Below are positions 7,607-15,203 of a stretch of 16,394 nt of DNA, piece after piece. The stretch comes from Limnoraphis robusta CS-951 (GTDB taxonomy: Bacteria > Cyanobacteriota > Cyanobacteriia > Cyanobacteriales > Microcoleaceae). The position numbers and the translations under genes are program-made. Below the pieces are notes generated by a model. That model did not search any database. It saw nothing but the letters and a program-made list of their open reading frames with translations, and was not told the DNA's origin. The stretch covers positions 1 to 16,394 of the forward strand of contig NZ_LATL02000151.1 of assembly GCF_000972705.2 (NCBI RefSeq). The letters run 5' to 3'. Every line of letters begins with the position of its first letter. Within the stretch, counting starts at the first letter, position 1.

Positions 7607-8971
7607 TCAGAAACCCGTCAATTCAAAGGCAGGTTCAAGAATAAAATATCCGTCAACAGCAGATGATTCCGGTAACGCTGCGACTCCTTTTTCAAATTCA
7701 GAGGGTTTCATTTGATAATTTTTTAACAGTTCGTATTGAGAGACATAGCCTTCAAAAACATCGCTCCGAGCCATTAGTTTTCGCAGGGCTGGAATGACCA
7801 GGGTTTTCTCTTTTTCTAAACCAATACCAACATTTTGATTAAGGCCAGATTTACCTTTTCTCAAAAGACCTTTAGAATACCAAAATTCGTTAATATGATT
7901 GCGTCTCAATTCCTCAATCCAAAACAGCCCTTTCTCATCTTTATATGCAAAATCCAACCATTTTGTTAGCTCTAAAACTAAAACATCATCAACAAAATCA
8001 GTTGCTATAAAACGTTGGGGATACTCTCCAATCAGAAGTGATTTTGCGACTCTACGAGCTTGAGTTTGCCAAAATAAGTTCATTTCCTCAATTTCTTTTA
8101 AAGCAATTTCAAGCATTCCTAATTCAGCCGTACATCTTGCATGAGCCAATGCTGTTAGCGAAAAATATTCCTCATTAGCCATCGCTATCTCAATTGTATT
8201 AGAGTGGGATAAAAGCTCCTGATAGCGCATATTAATCTCACCCAGTTTTTTGCGGGAATCGTGCAGAATTGTATGGCGATGTTCAACCGGAATATTATCG
8301 TCGGCTTTTAACAGTTCTTTGAGAGCATAAAAAAGCTGTGCGCGTTCGGAAGTTTCTAGAAAAGATTTTATTTCCTTAACGTCTTTTTGGATTTCTTGCA
8401 GCCTGTTATCGATTGCGTTTAGTCGGTTATAAAGAACAGCAAAACTAACACAACTAACCGTTAAATTCAAACCCGATAAAATTGTTGTACCTGTTGCAAT
8501 CTGAAGAACTTGTTGGGTCATCTGTGAAAGTGAATTAACCTGACCCGACAACTCAAATAATTGATCGGTGTTCAATTGAGCAATTTCTTTAATTTGTCGA
8601 GTTTCTCCTTTGACTTGTTCAAGTTGAACATTGCCAACAATTCCAGAAATTAAATTAAGCCCTGAAACAAGCGCTGTACCTGTTGTCATCTTAAGAAGTT
8701 GTTGAGTCATCTGTGAAAGTGAATTAACCTGACCCGACAACCCAAATAGTTGAGCATTAGCAGCAATTCCAGAAATTAAATTAAGCCCTGAAACAGCAGC
8801 ACCGACAGGGTTGAGTGGAGATGTTACTAAATGTCGAACAATTTGACCTGCATTTTCTGTTCCCGCAGCCCAACGAATTACACCGCCATAATCCTTGTAC
8901 TTTCCAGTTATTAAACCCATAATAACTTCAGAGGGAATTGCTCGAACAACCGTCCATCCTGGAATAACCAT
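7607..8971 (-). CDS. Unrecognised coiled-coil/hydrophobic-repeat protein, paralogue A (454 aa)
   Basis: I do not recognise an enzyme family or catalytic motif. Residues 1-60 form a conserved N-terminal module (MVIPGWTVVRAIP, then GGVIRWAAGTENAGQIVRHL). Residues 61-165 are two repeats beginning SGLNLISGI: a short 42-aa copy (61-102) and a full 63-aa copy (103-165), both with LSGQVNSLSQMTQQ. A third SGLNL starts a hydrophobic segment (about 163-181, LSGLNLTVSCVSFAVL), possibly membrane-inserted. Residues 182-205 look like coiled coil (RLNAIDNRLQEIQKDVKEIK). The rest, 206-454, is largely helical and nearly identical to the neighbouring paralogue. The layout suggests a self-associating, membrane-touching protein; a pore-forming or sensing role is speculation. 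It is 356 bp from its paralogue and in the same orientation. The start ATG is shared with the paralogue. Confidence 0.8.
   Translation of the reverse strand: MVIPGWTVVRAIPSEVIMGLITGKYKDYGGVIRWAAGTENAGQIVRHLVTSPLNPVGAAVSGLNLISGIAANAQLFGLSGQVNSLSQMTQQLLKMTTGTALVSGLNLISGIVGNVQLEQVKGETRQIKEIAQLNTDQLFELSGQVNSLSQMTQQVLQIATGTTILSGLNLTVSCVSFAVLYNRLNAIDNRLQEIQKDVKEIKSFLETSERAQLFYALKELLKADDNIPVEHRHTILHDSRKKLGEINMRYQELLSHSNTIEIAMANEEYFSLTALAHARCTAELGMLEIALKEIEEMNLFWQTQARRVAKSLLIGEYPQRFIATDFVDDVLVLELTKWLDFAYKDEKGLFWIEELRRNHINEFWYSKGLLRKGKSGLNQNVGIGLEKEKTLVIPALRKLMARSDVFEGYVSQYELLKNYQMKPSEFEKGVAALPESSAVDGYFILEPAFELTGF
8477..8791 (-). repeat. Internal coding repeats (63-aa and 42-aa units) in paralogue A
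   Basis: Residues 61-102 (8666-8791) and 103-165 (8477-8665) are copies of one unit. The first lacks a 21-residue central segment (EQVK...NTDQL). Stretches such as the one encoding LSGQVNSLSQMTQQ are nearly identical at the DNA level, 189 bp apart. Paralogue B has a single 63-aa unit (residues 61-123), so the extra 42 codons account exactly for the 454 versus 412 aa length difference. Confidence 0.9.
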
Positions 8972-9327
8972 GTTTGTTAACCTCTAGAACTCTACTCATT
9001 ATTCATCCAAAATCCTTTTCCAAAAAATAATTTAGTTTGATTAGGATTCCCTTTTTTATCCGTCGTTACCATTATCAATCATCCCAATCAAACATACAAT
9101 TAGTAATTGTACGGAATTTCGATCAATTGGGTTGTATCAAAAGTTTTCAGCAACTCCGAGAATTTACGGTTGAGTCGTTGTCAGTTATCTATACTTATAG
9201 TTGGGTTGCGCTATCGCTTAACCCAACCTACAGTTGAGTAATATTGTAGGTTGGGTTGAGGAACGAAACCCAACAAAGTTGTTGAGTAATATTGTAGGTT
9301 GGGTTGAGAAAACCCAACAAAGCCCGA
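8972..9327. other. Intergenic region between the paralogues, upstream flank plus repeats
   Basis: The first ~180 bp (8972-9150) is the upstream region of paralogue A and is recognisably similar to 10567-10735 upstream of paralogue B, especially the first 90 bp. The remainder holds a hairpin (GTTGGGTT, loop, AACCCAAC at about 9200-9226) and two copies of the palindromic repeat. An open frame of 66 codons crosses it but has no start signal, so I see no gene. Confidence 0.7.
9233..9324. repeat. Tandem palindromic repeats downstream of paralogue B
   Basis: Copies at 9233-9280 (48 nt, with a longer loop GAGGAACGA) and 9281-9324 (44 nt) share the GGTTGGGTT...AACCCAACAAAG core with the pair at 7516-7603. 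A third, looser copy with the loop GCGCTATCGCTT lies just upstream at about 9193-9232. Confidence 0.85.
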
Positions 9328-10566
9328 TTAGAAACCCGTCAATTCAAAGGCAGGTTCAAGGATAAAATATCCGTCAACAGCAGATGATTCCGGTAACGCT
9401 GCGACTCCTTTTTCAAATTCTGATGGTTTCATTTGATAATTTTTAAACAGTTCGTATTGAGAGACATAACCTTCAAAAACTTCGCTCCGAGCCATTAATT
9501 TTCGCAGCGCTGGAATGACCAGAGTTTTCTCTTTTTCTAAACCAATACCAATATTTAGATTAAGGCCAGATTTACCTTTTCTCAGAAAACCTTTAGAATA
9601 CCAAAATTCGTTAATATGATTGCGTCTCAATTCCTCAATCCAAAACAGCCCTTTCTCATCTTTATATGCAAAATCCAACCATTTTGTTAGCTCTAAAACT
9701 AAAACATCATCAACAAAATCAGTTGTTATAAAACGTTGGGGATACTCTCCAATCAGAAGTTCTTTTGCGACTCTCCGAGCTTGAGTTTGCCAAAATAAGT
9801 TCATTTCCTTTATTTCTTGTAAAGCAATTTCAAGCATTCCTAATTCAGCCGTACATCTTGCATGGGCTAATGCTGTTAGCGAAAAATATTCCTCATTAGC
9901 CATCGCTATCTCAATTGTATTAGAGTGGGATAAAAGCTCCTGATAACGCATATTAATCTCGCCCAGTTTTTTGCGGGAATCGTGCAGAATTGTATGGCGA
10001 TGTTCAACCGGAATATTATCATCGGCTTTTAACAGTTCTTTGAGAGCATAAAAAAGCTGTGCGCGTTCGGAAGTTTCTAGAAAAGATTTTATTTTCTTAA
10101 CGTCTTTTTGGAGTTCTTGCAGCCTGTGATCGATGGCGTTTAGTCGGTTATTAATAACAGCAAAACTAACACAACTGACCGTTAAATTCAAACCCGATAA
10201 AATTGCTGTACCTGTTGCCATCTGAAGAAGTTGTTGAGTCATCTGTGAAAGTGAATTAACCTGACCCGACAACTGAAATAATTGATAGGTGTTAAATTGG
10301 GCAATTTCTTTGATTTGTTGAGTTGCTGCTTTAACTTGTTCAAGTTGAACATTGGCTATAATTCCAGGAATAAAATTCAGCCCTGAAACAGCACCACTGA
10401 GGGGATTGAGTGGAGATGCTACTAAATGTCGAACAATTTGACCTGCATTTTCTGTTCCCGCAGCCCAACGAATTACACCGCCCCAAACCTTGTACTGTCC
10501 AGTTATTAAACCCATAATAACTTCTGGGGGAATTGCTCGAACAACCGTCCATCCTGGAATAACCAT
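9328..10566 (-). CDS. Unrecognised coiled-coil/hydrophobic-repeat protein, paralogue B (412 aa)
   Basis: This is a close tandem paralogue of the 454-aa protein. From about residue 165 to the end only around nine substitutions are visible in some 245 residues (for example KEIEEMN to QEIKEMN). The N-terminal module is also conserved, with clustered changes at 27-28 (DY to VW) and 56-60. It has one 63-aa SGLN-type unit (61-123) followed by the hydrophobic SGLNLTVSCVSFAV segment and the predicted coiled coil. No catalytic or binding motif is visible. The stop is TAA here, TGA in the paralogue. The same ATG context, about 100-190 bp of upstream sequence and the downstream palindromic repeat are shared, so whole units were duplicated. 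The function is unknown; a membrane-associated oligomer is the most the sequence suggests. Confidence 0.8.
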   Translation of the reverse strand: MVIPGWTVVRAIPPEVIMGLITGQYKVWGGVIRWAAGTENAGQIVRHLVASPLNPLSGAVSGLNFIPGIIANVQLEQVKAATQQIKEIAQFNTYQLFQLSGQVNSLSQMTQQLLQMATGTAILSGLNLTVSCVSFAVINNRLNAIDHRLQELQKDVKKIKSFLETSERAQLFYALKELLKADDNIPVEHRHTILHDSRKKLGEINMRYQELLSHSNTIEIAMANEEYFSLTALAHARCTAELGMLEIALQEIKEMNLFWQTQARRVAKELLIGEYPQRFITTDFVDDVLVLELTKWLDFAYKDEKGLFWIEELRRNHINEFWYSKGFLRKGKSGLNLNIGIGLEKEKTLVIPALRKLMARSEVFEGYVSQYELFKNYQMKPSEFEKGVAALPESSAVDGYFILEPAFELTGF

Positions 10567-11091
10567 GTTTGTTAACCTCTAAAACTCAACTCATTATTCA
10601 TCCAAAATCCTTTTCCAACAAATCATTTAGCTTGATTAGGATTTCTTTTTTTGATTCTGTATGTCTATTATCAATAATCTCAACACAATATACAATTCGT
10701 ATAATTACGGATTTTTTAGAAATCGGGTTGTATCTTAAAAAGAGAGGGCTTTATCGTTACCCTAAAAGCGGGGAATAAATTCCCCGTCTAAAAACCCAAG
10801 TCCTATACGCGAGGACTTTATGTATTAGACAGAGATTTTAATCTCTGGCGCTTGTGGGGGTTGCGGTGGAGATTAACACTCATTTGAGGGACAACAGTCA
10901 AGCTGTCACACTCGCATTTTAGGGTGATGGGGGTTAGAAGACTGAAATGGGGAGTTTAACGGGGAAATGAGGTGAGAATACTTGTGATAATTTAGGAAGT
11001 TGTACGTTAGGGGAACTAAACTTTTTGAGGCTTTTATAGAGTGAAGTTAAGCAGAGAGTCTTACTGGTTTAACTTTATCGAGGTCTTCCCC
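10567..11091. other. Intergenic region between paralogue B and the kinase gene
   Basis: No gene is supported. The left part is the upstream flank shared with paralogue A. The middle has three hairpins at 10769-10846. The right part (10850-11091) is G-rich and contains possible kinase promoter elements such as TATAGA at 11034-11039, but no good -35. Confidence 0.6.
10769..10846. other. Cluster of three consecutive hairpins, possible element end or structured RNA
   Basis: Three perfect stems lie within 78 nt: CGGGGAA/TTCCCCG with a TAAA loop (10769-10786), AAGTCCT/AGGACTT with a 7-nt loop (10798-10818), and AGAGATT/AATCTCT with a 2-nt loop (10831-10846). The first resembles the AT-cored, GC-clamped palindromes at 10-29 and 349-371. 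This could be an insertion-sequence end remnant or a small structured RNA. Confidence 0.5.
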
Positions 11092-12444
11092 ATGCAAGTT
11101 TTCACTCACACTCCCCCAACTCCGGAAAAACTCCTCAATAATCGCTATCGTATCATTGAATCTATTGGTCATGGTGGGTTTGGTGAAACGTTTCTCGCAG
11201 AAGATACTCAAATGCCTTCGAGTCGTCGGTGTGTGATCAAACAATTAAAACCGAGTGTTAATCGTCCTGAAATTTATCCGTTAATTCAAGAACAATTTCG
11301 TCGTGAAGCTGCGATTTTAGAACAACTGGGTGAAAAAAGCGATCGCATTCCTCGATTATACGCTTATTTTGAAGAAGAAGAACAGTTTTATTTAGTTCAA
11401 GAATGGATTGAGGGAGAAACCTTAACCACTCGTATTCAACGTTTGGGACGGTTGAGTGAGGCGGAAGTTAAAGAGATTTTGCTGGGTTTATTACCGATAT
11501 TGCATCGCATTCACAAGCAGGGTTTAATTCATCGGGATATTAAGCCGGATAATATTATTTTACGCCATCCAACGGGTAAACCTGTTTTAATTGATTTTGG
11601 GGCGGTGAAGGAAACGATGGGAACGATGTTAAATTCTCAGGGAAGTCCGACGGCTTCTATTTTAATTGGAACACCGGGTTTTATGGCTTCGGAACAAGCG
11701 GTGGGTTATCCGTTATATTCAAGTGATCTTTATAGTTTGGGGATGACGGCGATTTATTTGTTGACGGGAAAAACGATTAAAGAGATGAATATTGATCGGG
11801 AAACGGGTAAAATTTTATGGCGAGAAAATGTTCCCGATGTTAGTTTTAATTTTGCTGAAGTTTTAGATAAAGCGATTCAATTTTATCCTCGTGATCGTTT
11901 TTCTAAAGCTGAGGAAATGTTCGCCGCTTTACAAAAGCTTCCGAGTCCCATTCCCAAAACTGAAGCTTCCTTACCGCCTTCGACGATTATTTTTCCTAAA
12001 CCGGCTTCGTCACTCAAAAATAAATACTCTAAATTTACAATGTTTCATTCGTTAAAAGATTGGCAAAAAGCAACATTATTAGGGATTCTCATGGGTGCTT
12101 TTTTGGGATTAGGAATTGCTATTCCTCTGAAGATTTTATTTAAATCAAAGTCTTCTCAAGCGTCAACAATTGAGCAACAGTCTAATTTACCGATGTCTTT
12201 TTATTTTATTGCTGATTCGGCTTTTAATGATCCTGAAAAAGCTGAACAAAAACGTCAATCTTTAATTGAAGCAGGTTATTCTGATGCAGGTTTATTTTGG
12301 AGTTCAAACTATTCTAATTGGTCTCAAGATAAATCCTACAAAGTTTACAGCTATTGGTTCAAAAACAAGTCAGAATGTGAGGAAAGTTTATCAGAATATC
12401 GTCAATTTAACGCGAGTTCTTATTGTGGTTTTGCTACAAAGTAA
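11092..12444 (+). CDS. Membrane-anchored Ser/Thr protein kinase (PKN2/Hanks type)
   Basis: The 450-aa protein has a complete kinase domain at about 18-284: glycine loop GHGGFG (26-31), VIKQL with catalytic Lys50, Glu72 of the C-helix, HRDIKPDN (147-154), DFG (168-170), the activation segment GTPGFMASEQ, and DLYSLG. All catalytic residues are present, so it should be active. A linker rich in Pro and Ser leads to one transmembrane helix (327-350) and a ~100-residue extracytoplasmic domain (351-450) containing two cysteines (429, 445) and a pattern loosely like SPOR-type domains (AEQKRQSLIEAGY). It is probably a sensor kinase for an envelope signal. I prefer ATG 11092 (GAGG 8 nt upstream) over the in-frame GTG at 11041, because homologous kinases usually begin shortly before the glycine loop. 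Confidence 0.93.
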   Translation: MQVFTHTPPTPEKLLNNRYRIIESIGHGGFGETFLAEDTQMPSSRRCVIKQLKPSVNRPEIYPLIQEQFRREAAILEQLGEKSDRIPRLYAYFEEEEQFYLVQEWIEGETLTTRIQRLGRLSEAEVKEILLGLLPILHRIHKQGLIHRDIKPDNIILRHPTGKPVLIDFGAVKETMGTMLNSQGSPTASILIGTPGFMASEQAVGYPLYSSDLYSLGMTAIYLLTGKTIKEMNIDRETGKILWRENVPDVSFNFAEVLDKAIQFYPRDRFSKAEEMFAALQKLPSPIPKTEASLPPSTIIFPKPASSLKNKYSKFTMFHSLKDWQKATLLGILMGAFLGLGIAIPLKILFKSKSSQASTIEQQSNLPMSFYFIADSAFNDPEKAEQKRQSLIEAGYSDAGLFWSSNYSNWSQDKSYKVYSYWFKNKSECEESLSEYRQFNASSYCGFATK

Positions 12445-12533
12445 ATCAGAAAAACCACGCGAGACATAAAGACACAAAGATGATTAATCAAAATTCCCTC
12501 ATCTCCTGTTTCAGATCAGTATTTATGGGGAAT

Positions 12534-12673
<140 letters not shown>

Positions 12674-12686
12674 TGGGCGGAATCAA

Positions 12687-13514
12687 TTAATTTTTTACGG
12701 TTTTAATCGGTTGTAATTTCAACTGATAACGATAGAGAGAAACGGGTTGATTTTCTGCTTGGAAATAATCGGGATCTTGGGGGGATAAATAAATTGCTGT
12801 TATTTGATTTGCATTAATTTTATCAACTTTTTTCGGGTATTTTGCATTAAATTTGGCTTGGTATGCGGTTGTCGTTTCAACTTCGTTGAGATAAATAGAT
12901 GTTTCTGATTGAAAAATTTGTTGAACAATTTCTGTCGAAACAAATTCATCAAAGCTAGGGGTTTCGCTTCCCCGAAGGGTTACGGTTGAAAGCAGTTGAT
13001 TATCATTGTCTAAAAAGGTAATCTGTCTGTTGGGATTTTTCGGATCAACTTTTACTGATAAAACGGCTTTTTCCCCTAAAACGGCTTTGGCAATATTGAA
13101 CCCGTTAAATGCCCGATCTCCGACAATATTATCGGTTTTTCTCGCTGAATTATTCAGAACTTTTAAGCTTTGCGGAAACGGAAAATTAACGTTAATCAGT
13201 TTATTTTTAGCGGGAAAAAACCGAACGTTAAAGGTGATGGGTTGGTTTAAATATTGACGATTACTTTCAAAACCGGGTGTAACAATTTCTGGGGCTAAAG
13301 GTGCCACCATCTCAACTAATGTGCTGGTCACTTGCCATTCTCCCGCCATCCATTTGGGGTAAATTAAATCCCCTTCTGCTTCATTGAGAATGGGTTTACT
13401 TTCCCAGTTAGGAAACTCTGCAACTCGTTCATAAAGTTGTCCGGCGTTAGCTGAATTTCCCGTAAAAAAGCAGAGGAAAAATAGACAGATGATGATTAAT
13501 TTTCTCAAGTTCAT
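12687..13514 (-). CDS. Exported protein of unknown function (probable DUF6816 family)
   Basis: The 275-aa product has a typical signal peptide: basic start (MNLRKL), hydrophobic core to about residue 18, and an ANA-G cleavage site near 25. It should be delivered to the periplasm or thylakoid lumen. The mature part contains WESKPILNEAEGDLIYPKWMAGEWQVTSTLVEMVAPLAPEIVTPGF-like sequence, which I recall from a family of cyanobacterial and plastid proteins (DUF6816), but that assignment is from memory. No cofactor motif is visible. It lies 7 nt downstream of the ChuX-like gene and is the last gene of the minus-strand cluster that begins at rpsP. The 3' end faces the kinase gene, with the split inverted repeat between them. 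Confidence 0.72.
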   Translation of the reverse strand: MNLRKLIIICLFFLCFFTGNSANAGQLYERVAEFPNWESKPILNEAEGDLIYPKWMAGEWQVTSTLVEMVAPLAPEIVTPGFESNRQYLNQPITFNVRFFPAKNKLINVNFPFPQSLKVLNNSARKTDNIVGDRAFNGFNIAKAVLGEKAVLSVKVDPKNPNRQITFLDNDNQLLSTVTLRGSETPSFDEFVSTEIVQQIFQSETSIYLNEVETTTAYQAKFNAKYPKKVDKINANQITAIYLSPQDPDYFQAENQPVSLYRYQLKLQPIKTVKN

Positions 13515-13521
13515 CTATTTT

Positions 13522-13929
13522 TTAGGATAAACTTTCTACAGAAACAGGTTGCCAAGTTTCTCCGTATTTTGACTTTAGTTCTTGCCAAGCTTCGACTTGT
13601 CCGGGTTCATATTCTCCGGGTTTTCCCCATTGTAAAAAAGCGCTGAGGGCGACTTCTTCTTGATCATCGATAAAACGAATGGCATAGGTTGTAAAGTTGC
13701 CGCGTTTGGCTTCTCCGGTTTCAAATTTAACCTGTTTTATTTTATCCATGTTCAGGTGAAATTCAAAGCCTTCGGTGTGCATATTGGCGTATTTTCCTTT
13801 GGGAAGTTCGGCATAAAATAACTTCTCAATTTTGCCTCTAGCTTCTAATACGGCTGAACTACTGGTGACAATTAAACGTAAGGTTCCGAGGGTTTCGCAA
13901 GCTTCTAAAAAGTCTTTGAGGGTTTCCAT
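13522..13929 (-). CDS. ChuX/HutX-like heme-utilisation family protein
   Basis: The 135-aa protein resembles the ChuX/HutX-like fold found in heme carriers and in halves of HemS/ChuS proteins. The recognisable region is around 40-70 (LPKGKYANMHTEGFEFHLNMDKIKQVKFETG), followed by a strand-rich stretch (NFTTYAIRFIDDQEEVALSAFLQWG). There is no signal peptide, so it is cytoplasmic. Heme binding would be the family expectation, but I cannot identify an unambiguous ligand; His51 and His58 are candidates. It begins 38 nt after the phoH stop and ends 7 nt before the exported-protein gene, so it is part of one transcription unit. No Shine-Dalgarno sequence is clear before its ATG. Confidence 0.6.
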   Translation of the reverse strand: METLKDFLEACETLGTLRLIVTSSSAVLEARGKIEKLFYAELPKGKYANMHTEGFEFHLNMDKIKQVKFETGEAKRGNFTTYAIRFIDDQEEVALSAFLQWGKPGEYEPGQVEAWQELKSKYGETWQPVSVESLS

Positions 13930-13967
13930 GATGATTTTTGGGTAAATGAATGAGTTGAGAGTTTGAA

Positions 13968-14921
13968 TTATTTCTCATGTCGTTCGTAAGCAGCAACAAT
14001 TCGCTGAACTAACGGATTTCGCACGACATCGGCTTGAGAAAATTCACAGAAAGCAATTCCTTCGACATTTTGTAAGATTTTCAAGGCGACACTTAAACCC
14101 GAGGTTTGATTAGGCGGTAAATCAGTTTGAGTCGTATCTCCAGTCACAACCATTCGAGATCGAAATCCTAACCGAGTTAACACCATTTTCATCTGGGCGG
14201 GTGTGGTATTTTGGGCTTCATCTAAGATGACAAAGGCATTATTTAAAGTCCGTCCTCGCATATAGGCTAAAGGTGCAACTTCAATGATACCCCGTTCCAT
14301 CAAGTTAGACGTTTTTTCAGGATCAATTAATTCGTAAAGGGCGTCATAAAGCGGACGTAAATAAGGATTAACTTTTTGTTGTAAGTCTCCGGGTAAAAAC
14401 CCTAAGCGTTCTCCCGCTTCGACTGCCGGACGGGTTAAAATTAGACGTTCGTATTGATCCGAAAGTAAGGCTTGAACCGCAATAATTGCCGCTAAATAGG
14501 TTTTCCCGGTTCCGGCAGGCCCGCTACAAAAAATCAGATCATGAGTGCGTATCGCCTGAATATATTGGCGCTGACGAAAGGTTTTCGCCCTCACTTCCAT
14601 CCCTCGCCGAGTGGTGGCGAGAACGTCTTGATGAATGGCGCTGAGTTCTTCTTGTCGGTTGGTATTTAACGCATGACGCGCCGTGAGGATCTCAACCCCT
14701 GTGATCGTTTTACCCGTTTTCCAAAAGTCTTTGAGTAACTGCACCAACTTTTGACAGAGTTCAATTTGACTGGCGGTTCCACTGATATGGAGTTCTTGAC
14801 CCCGCAGCACGACTTGGGCGCCGGTTTGTTTGGATAGGGTTTTGAGGTTATCTTCTTGATAGCCTGAAAGCGCCATTGCACTTTCAATACTGGGTAATTC
14901 GATGGTTAAGCGCTCTGTCAT
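13968..14921 (-). CDS. phoH: PhoH-family ATPase
   Basis: The 317-aa protein has an N-terminal KH-like region (about 1-80) and a P-loop ATPase domain. Walker A is GPAGTGKT at 134-141 and Walker B is VILDEAQ at 231-237, followed by sensor-like GDTTQTDLP at 261-269. The length is usual for bacterial PhoH. Family members are linked to RNA metabolism and ribosome quality or maturation, often beside ybeY; here the neighbours are rpsP and khpA, which supports an RNA-related role. Its ATG overlaps the stop of the RidA remnant by ATGA (4 nt), and no Shine-Dalgarno is visible, so translation may depend on coupling to that remnant. It is followed 38 nt later by the ChuX/HutX-like gene. Confidence 0.95.
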   Translation of the reverse strand: MTERLTIELPSIESAMALSGYQEDNLKTLSKQTGAQVVLRGQELHISGTASQIELCQKLVQLLKDFWKTGKTITGVEILTARHALNTNRQEELSAIHQDVLATTRRGMEVRAKTFRQRQYIQAIRTHDLIFCSGPAGTGKTYLAAIIAVQALLSDQYERLILTRPAVEAGERLGFLPGDLQQKVNPYLRPLYDALYELIDPEKTSNLMERGIIEVAPLAYMRGRTLNNAFVILDEAQNTTPAQMKMVLTRLGFRSRMVVTGDTTQTDLPPNQTSGLSVALKILQNVEGIAFCEFSQADVVRNPLVQRIVAAYERHEK

Positions 14922-15160
14922 TCGCTTTGAGTTACTACGATTGCATCAGCTTCAATTTCAATTAACATCGCCGGATCGATTAAACGTTGAACTTCGACCA
15001 TTGTTGTCGCTGGGGGATGATCTGCAAAAGATTCGTGATGGGCTTGTCCAAATTCTGCCCAACGGCTAATATCGGTGACAAACATTCGAGCAAGGCGCAC
15101 CCGAAAAGCTACGACGAACAACCAATGAACGATCCATAGTTCTTCTTGAAAACATATCAA
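14918..15160 (-). pseudogene. Truncated RidA/YjgF-family remnant (C-terminal part only)
   Basis: From residue 22 on, the 80-codon frame matches the C-terminal half of a RidA-like protein: ARMFVTDISRWAEFGQAHHESF, then HPPATTMVEVQRLIDPAMLIEIEADAIV. The first ~65 residues of a normal ~125-130-aa RidA, including its substrate-contacting N-terminal strands, are absent, and only 43 bp separate this frame from khpA, so they cannot be nearby. The other upstream frame I checked does not restore them. The frame opens with TTG at 15160 beside the khpA terminator hairpin and ends in a 4-nt overlap with phoH. Interpretation: a deletion fused the ridA 3' half to the khpA-phoH junction, leaving a possibly translated fragment that couples to phoH. 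Confidence 0.75.
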
Positions 15161-15161
15161 A

Positions 15162-15190
15162 CTCCCGTTATACGCTGGGGTTAACGGGAG
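15162..15190 (-). terminator. Hairpin after khpA, possible weak terminator
   Basis: A perfect 9-bp stem (CTCCCGTTA at 15162-15170, TAACGGGAG at 15182-15190) with an 11-nt loop lies 13 nt after the khpA stop. On the minus strand it is followed by TTTGATATGTTTT, a broken T-run, so it may attenuate rather than stop transcription into phoH. Confidence 0.6.
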
Positions 15191-15203
15191 GAGTGGTCAA
15201 CAG

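Larger units (their letters stand above)
7516..10735. repeat. Tandem segmental duplication carrying gene, upstream flank and 3' repeat
   Basis: Two units, about 7516-9150 and 9233-10735, each contain a 3' palindromic repeat pair, the gene, and a similar upstream flank. The highest conservation is in the C-terminal coding part. Boundaries are approximate because the upstream similarity fades gradually. Confidence 0.8.

Noticed and set aside
9037..9237. 66-codon plus-strand frame between the paralogues
   Set aside because: No ribosome-binding site; it runs through the duplicated upstream flank and the palindromic repeat.
7516..9324. CRISPR array from the repeated ~44-bp units
   Set aside because: Only two direct copies at each place, without unique spacers; the units are palindromic intergenic repeats.
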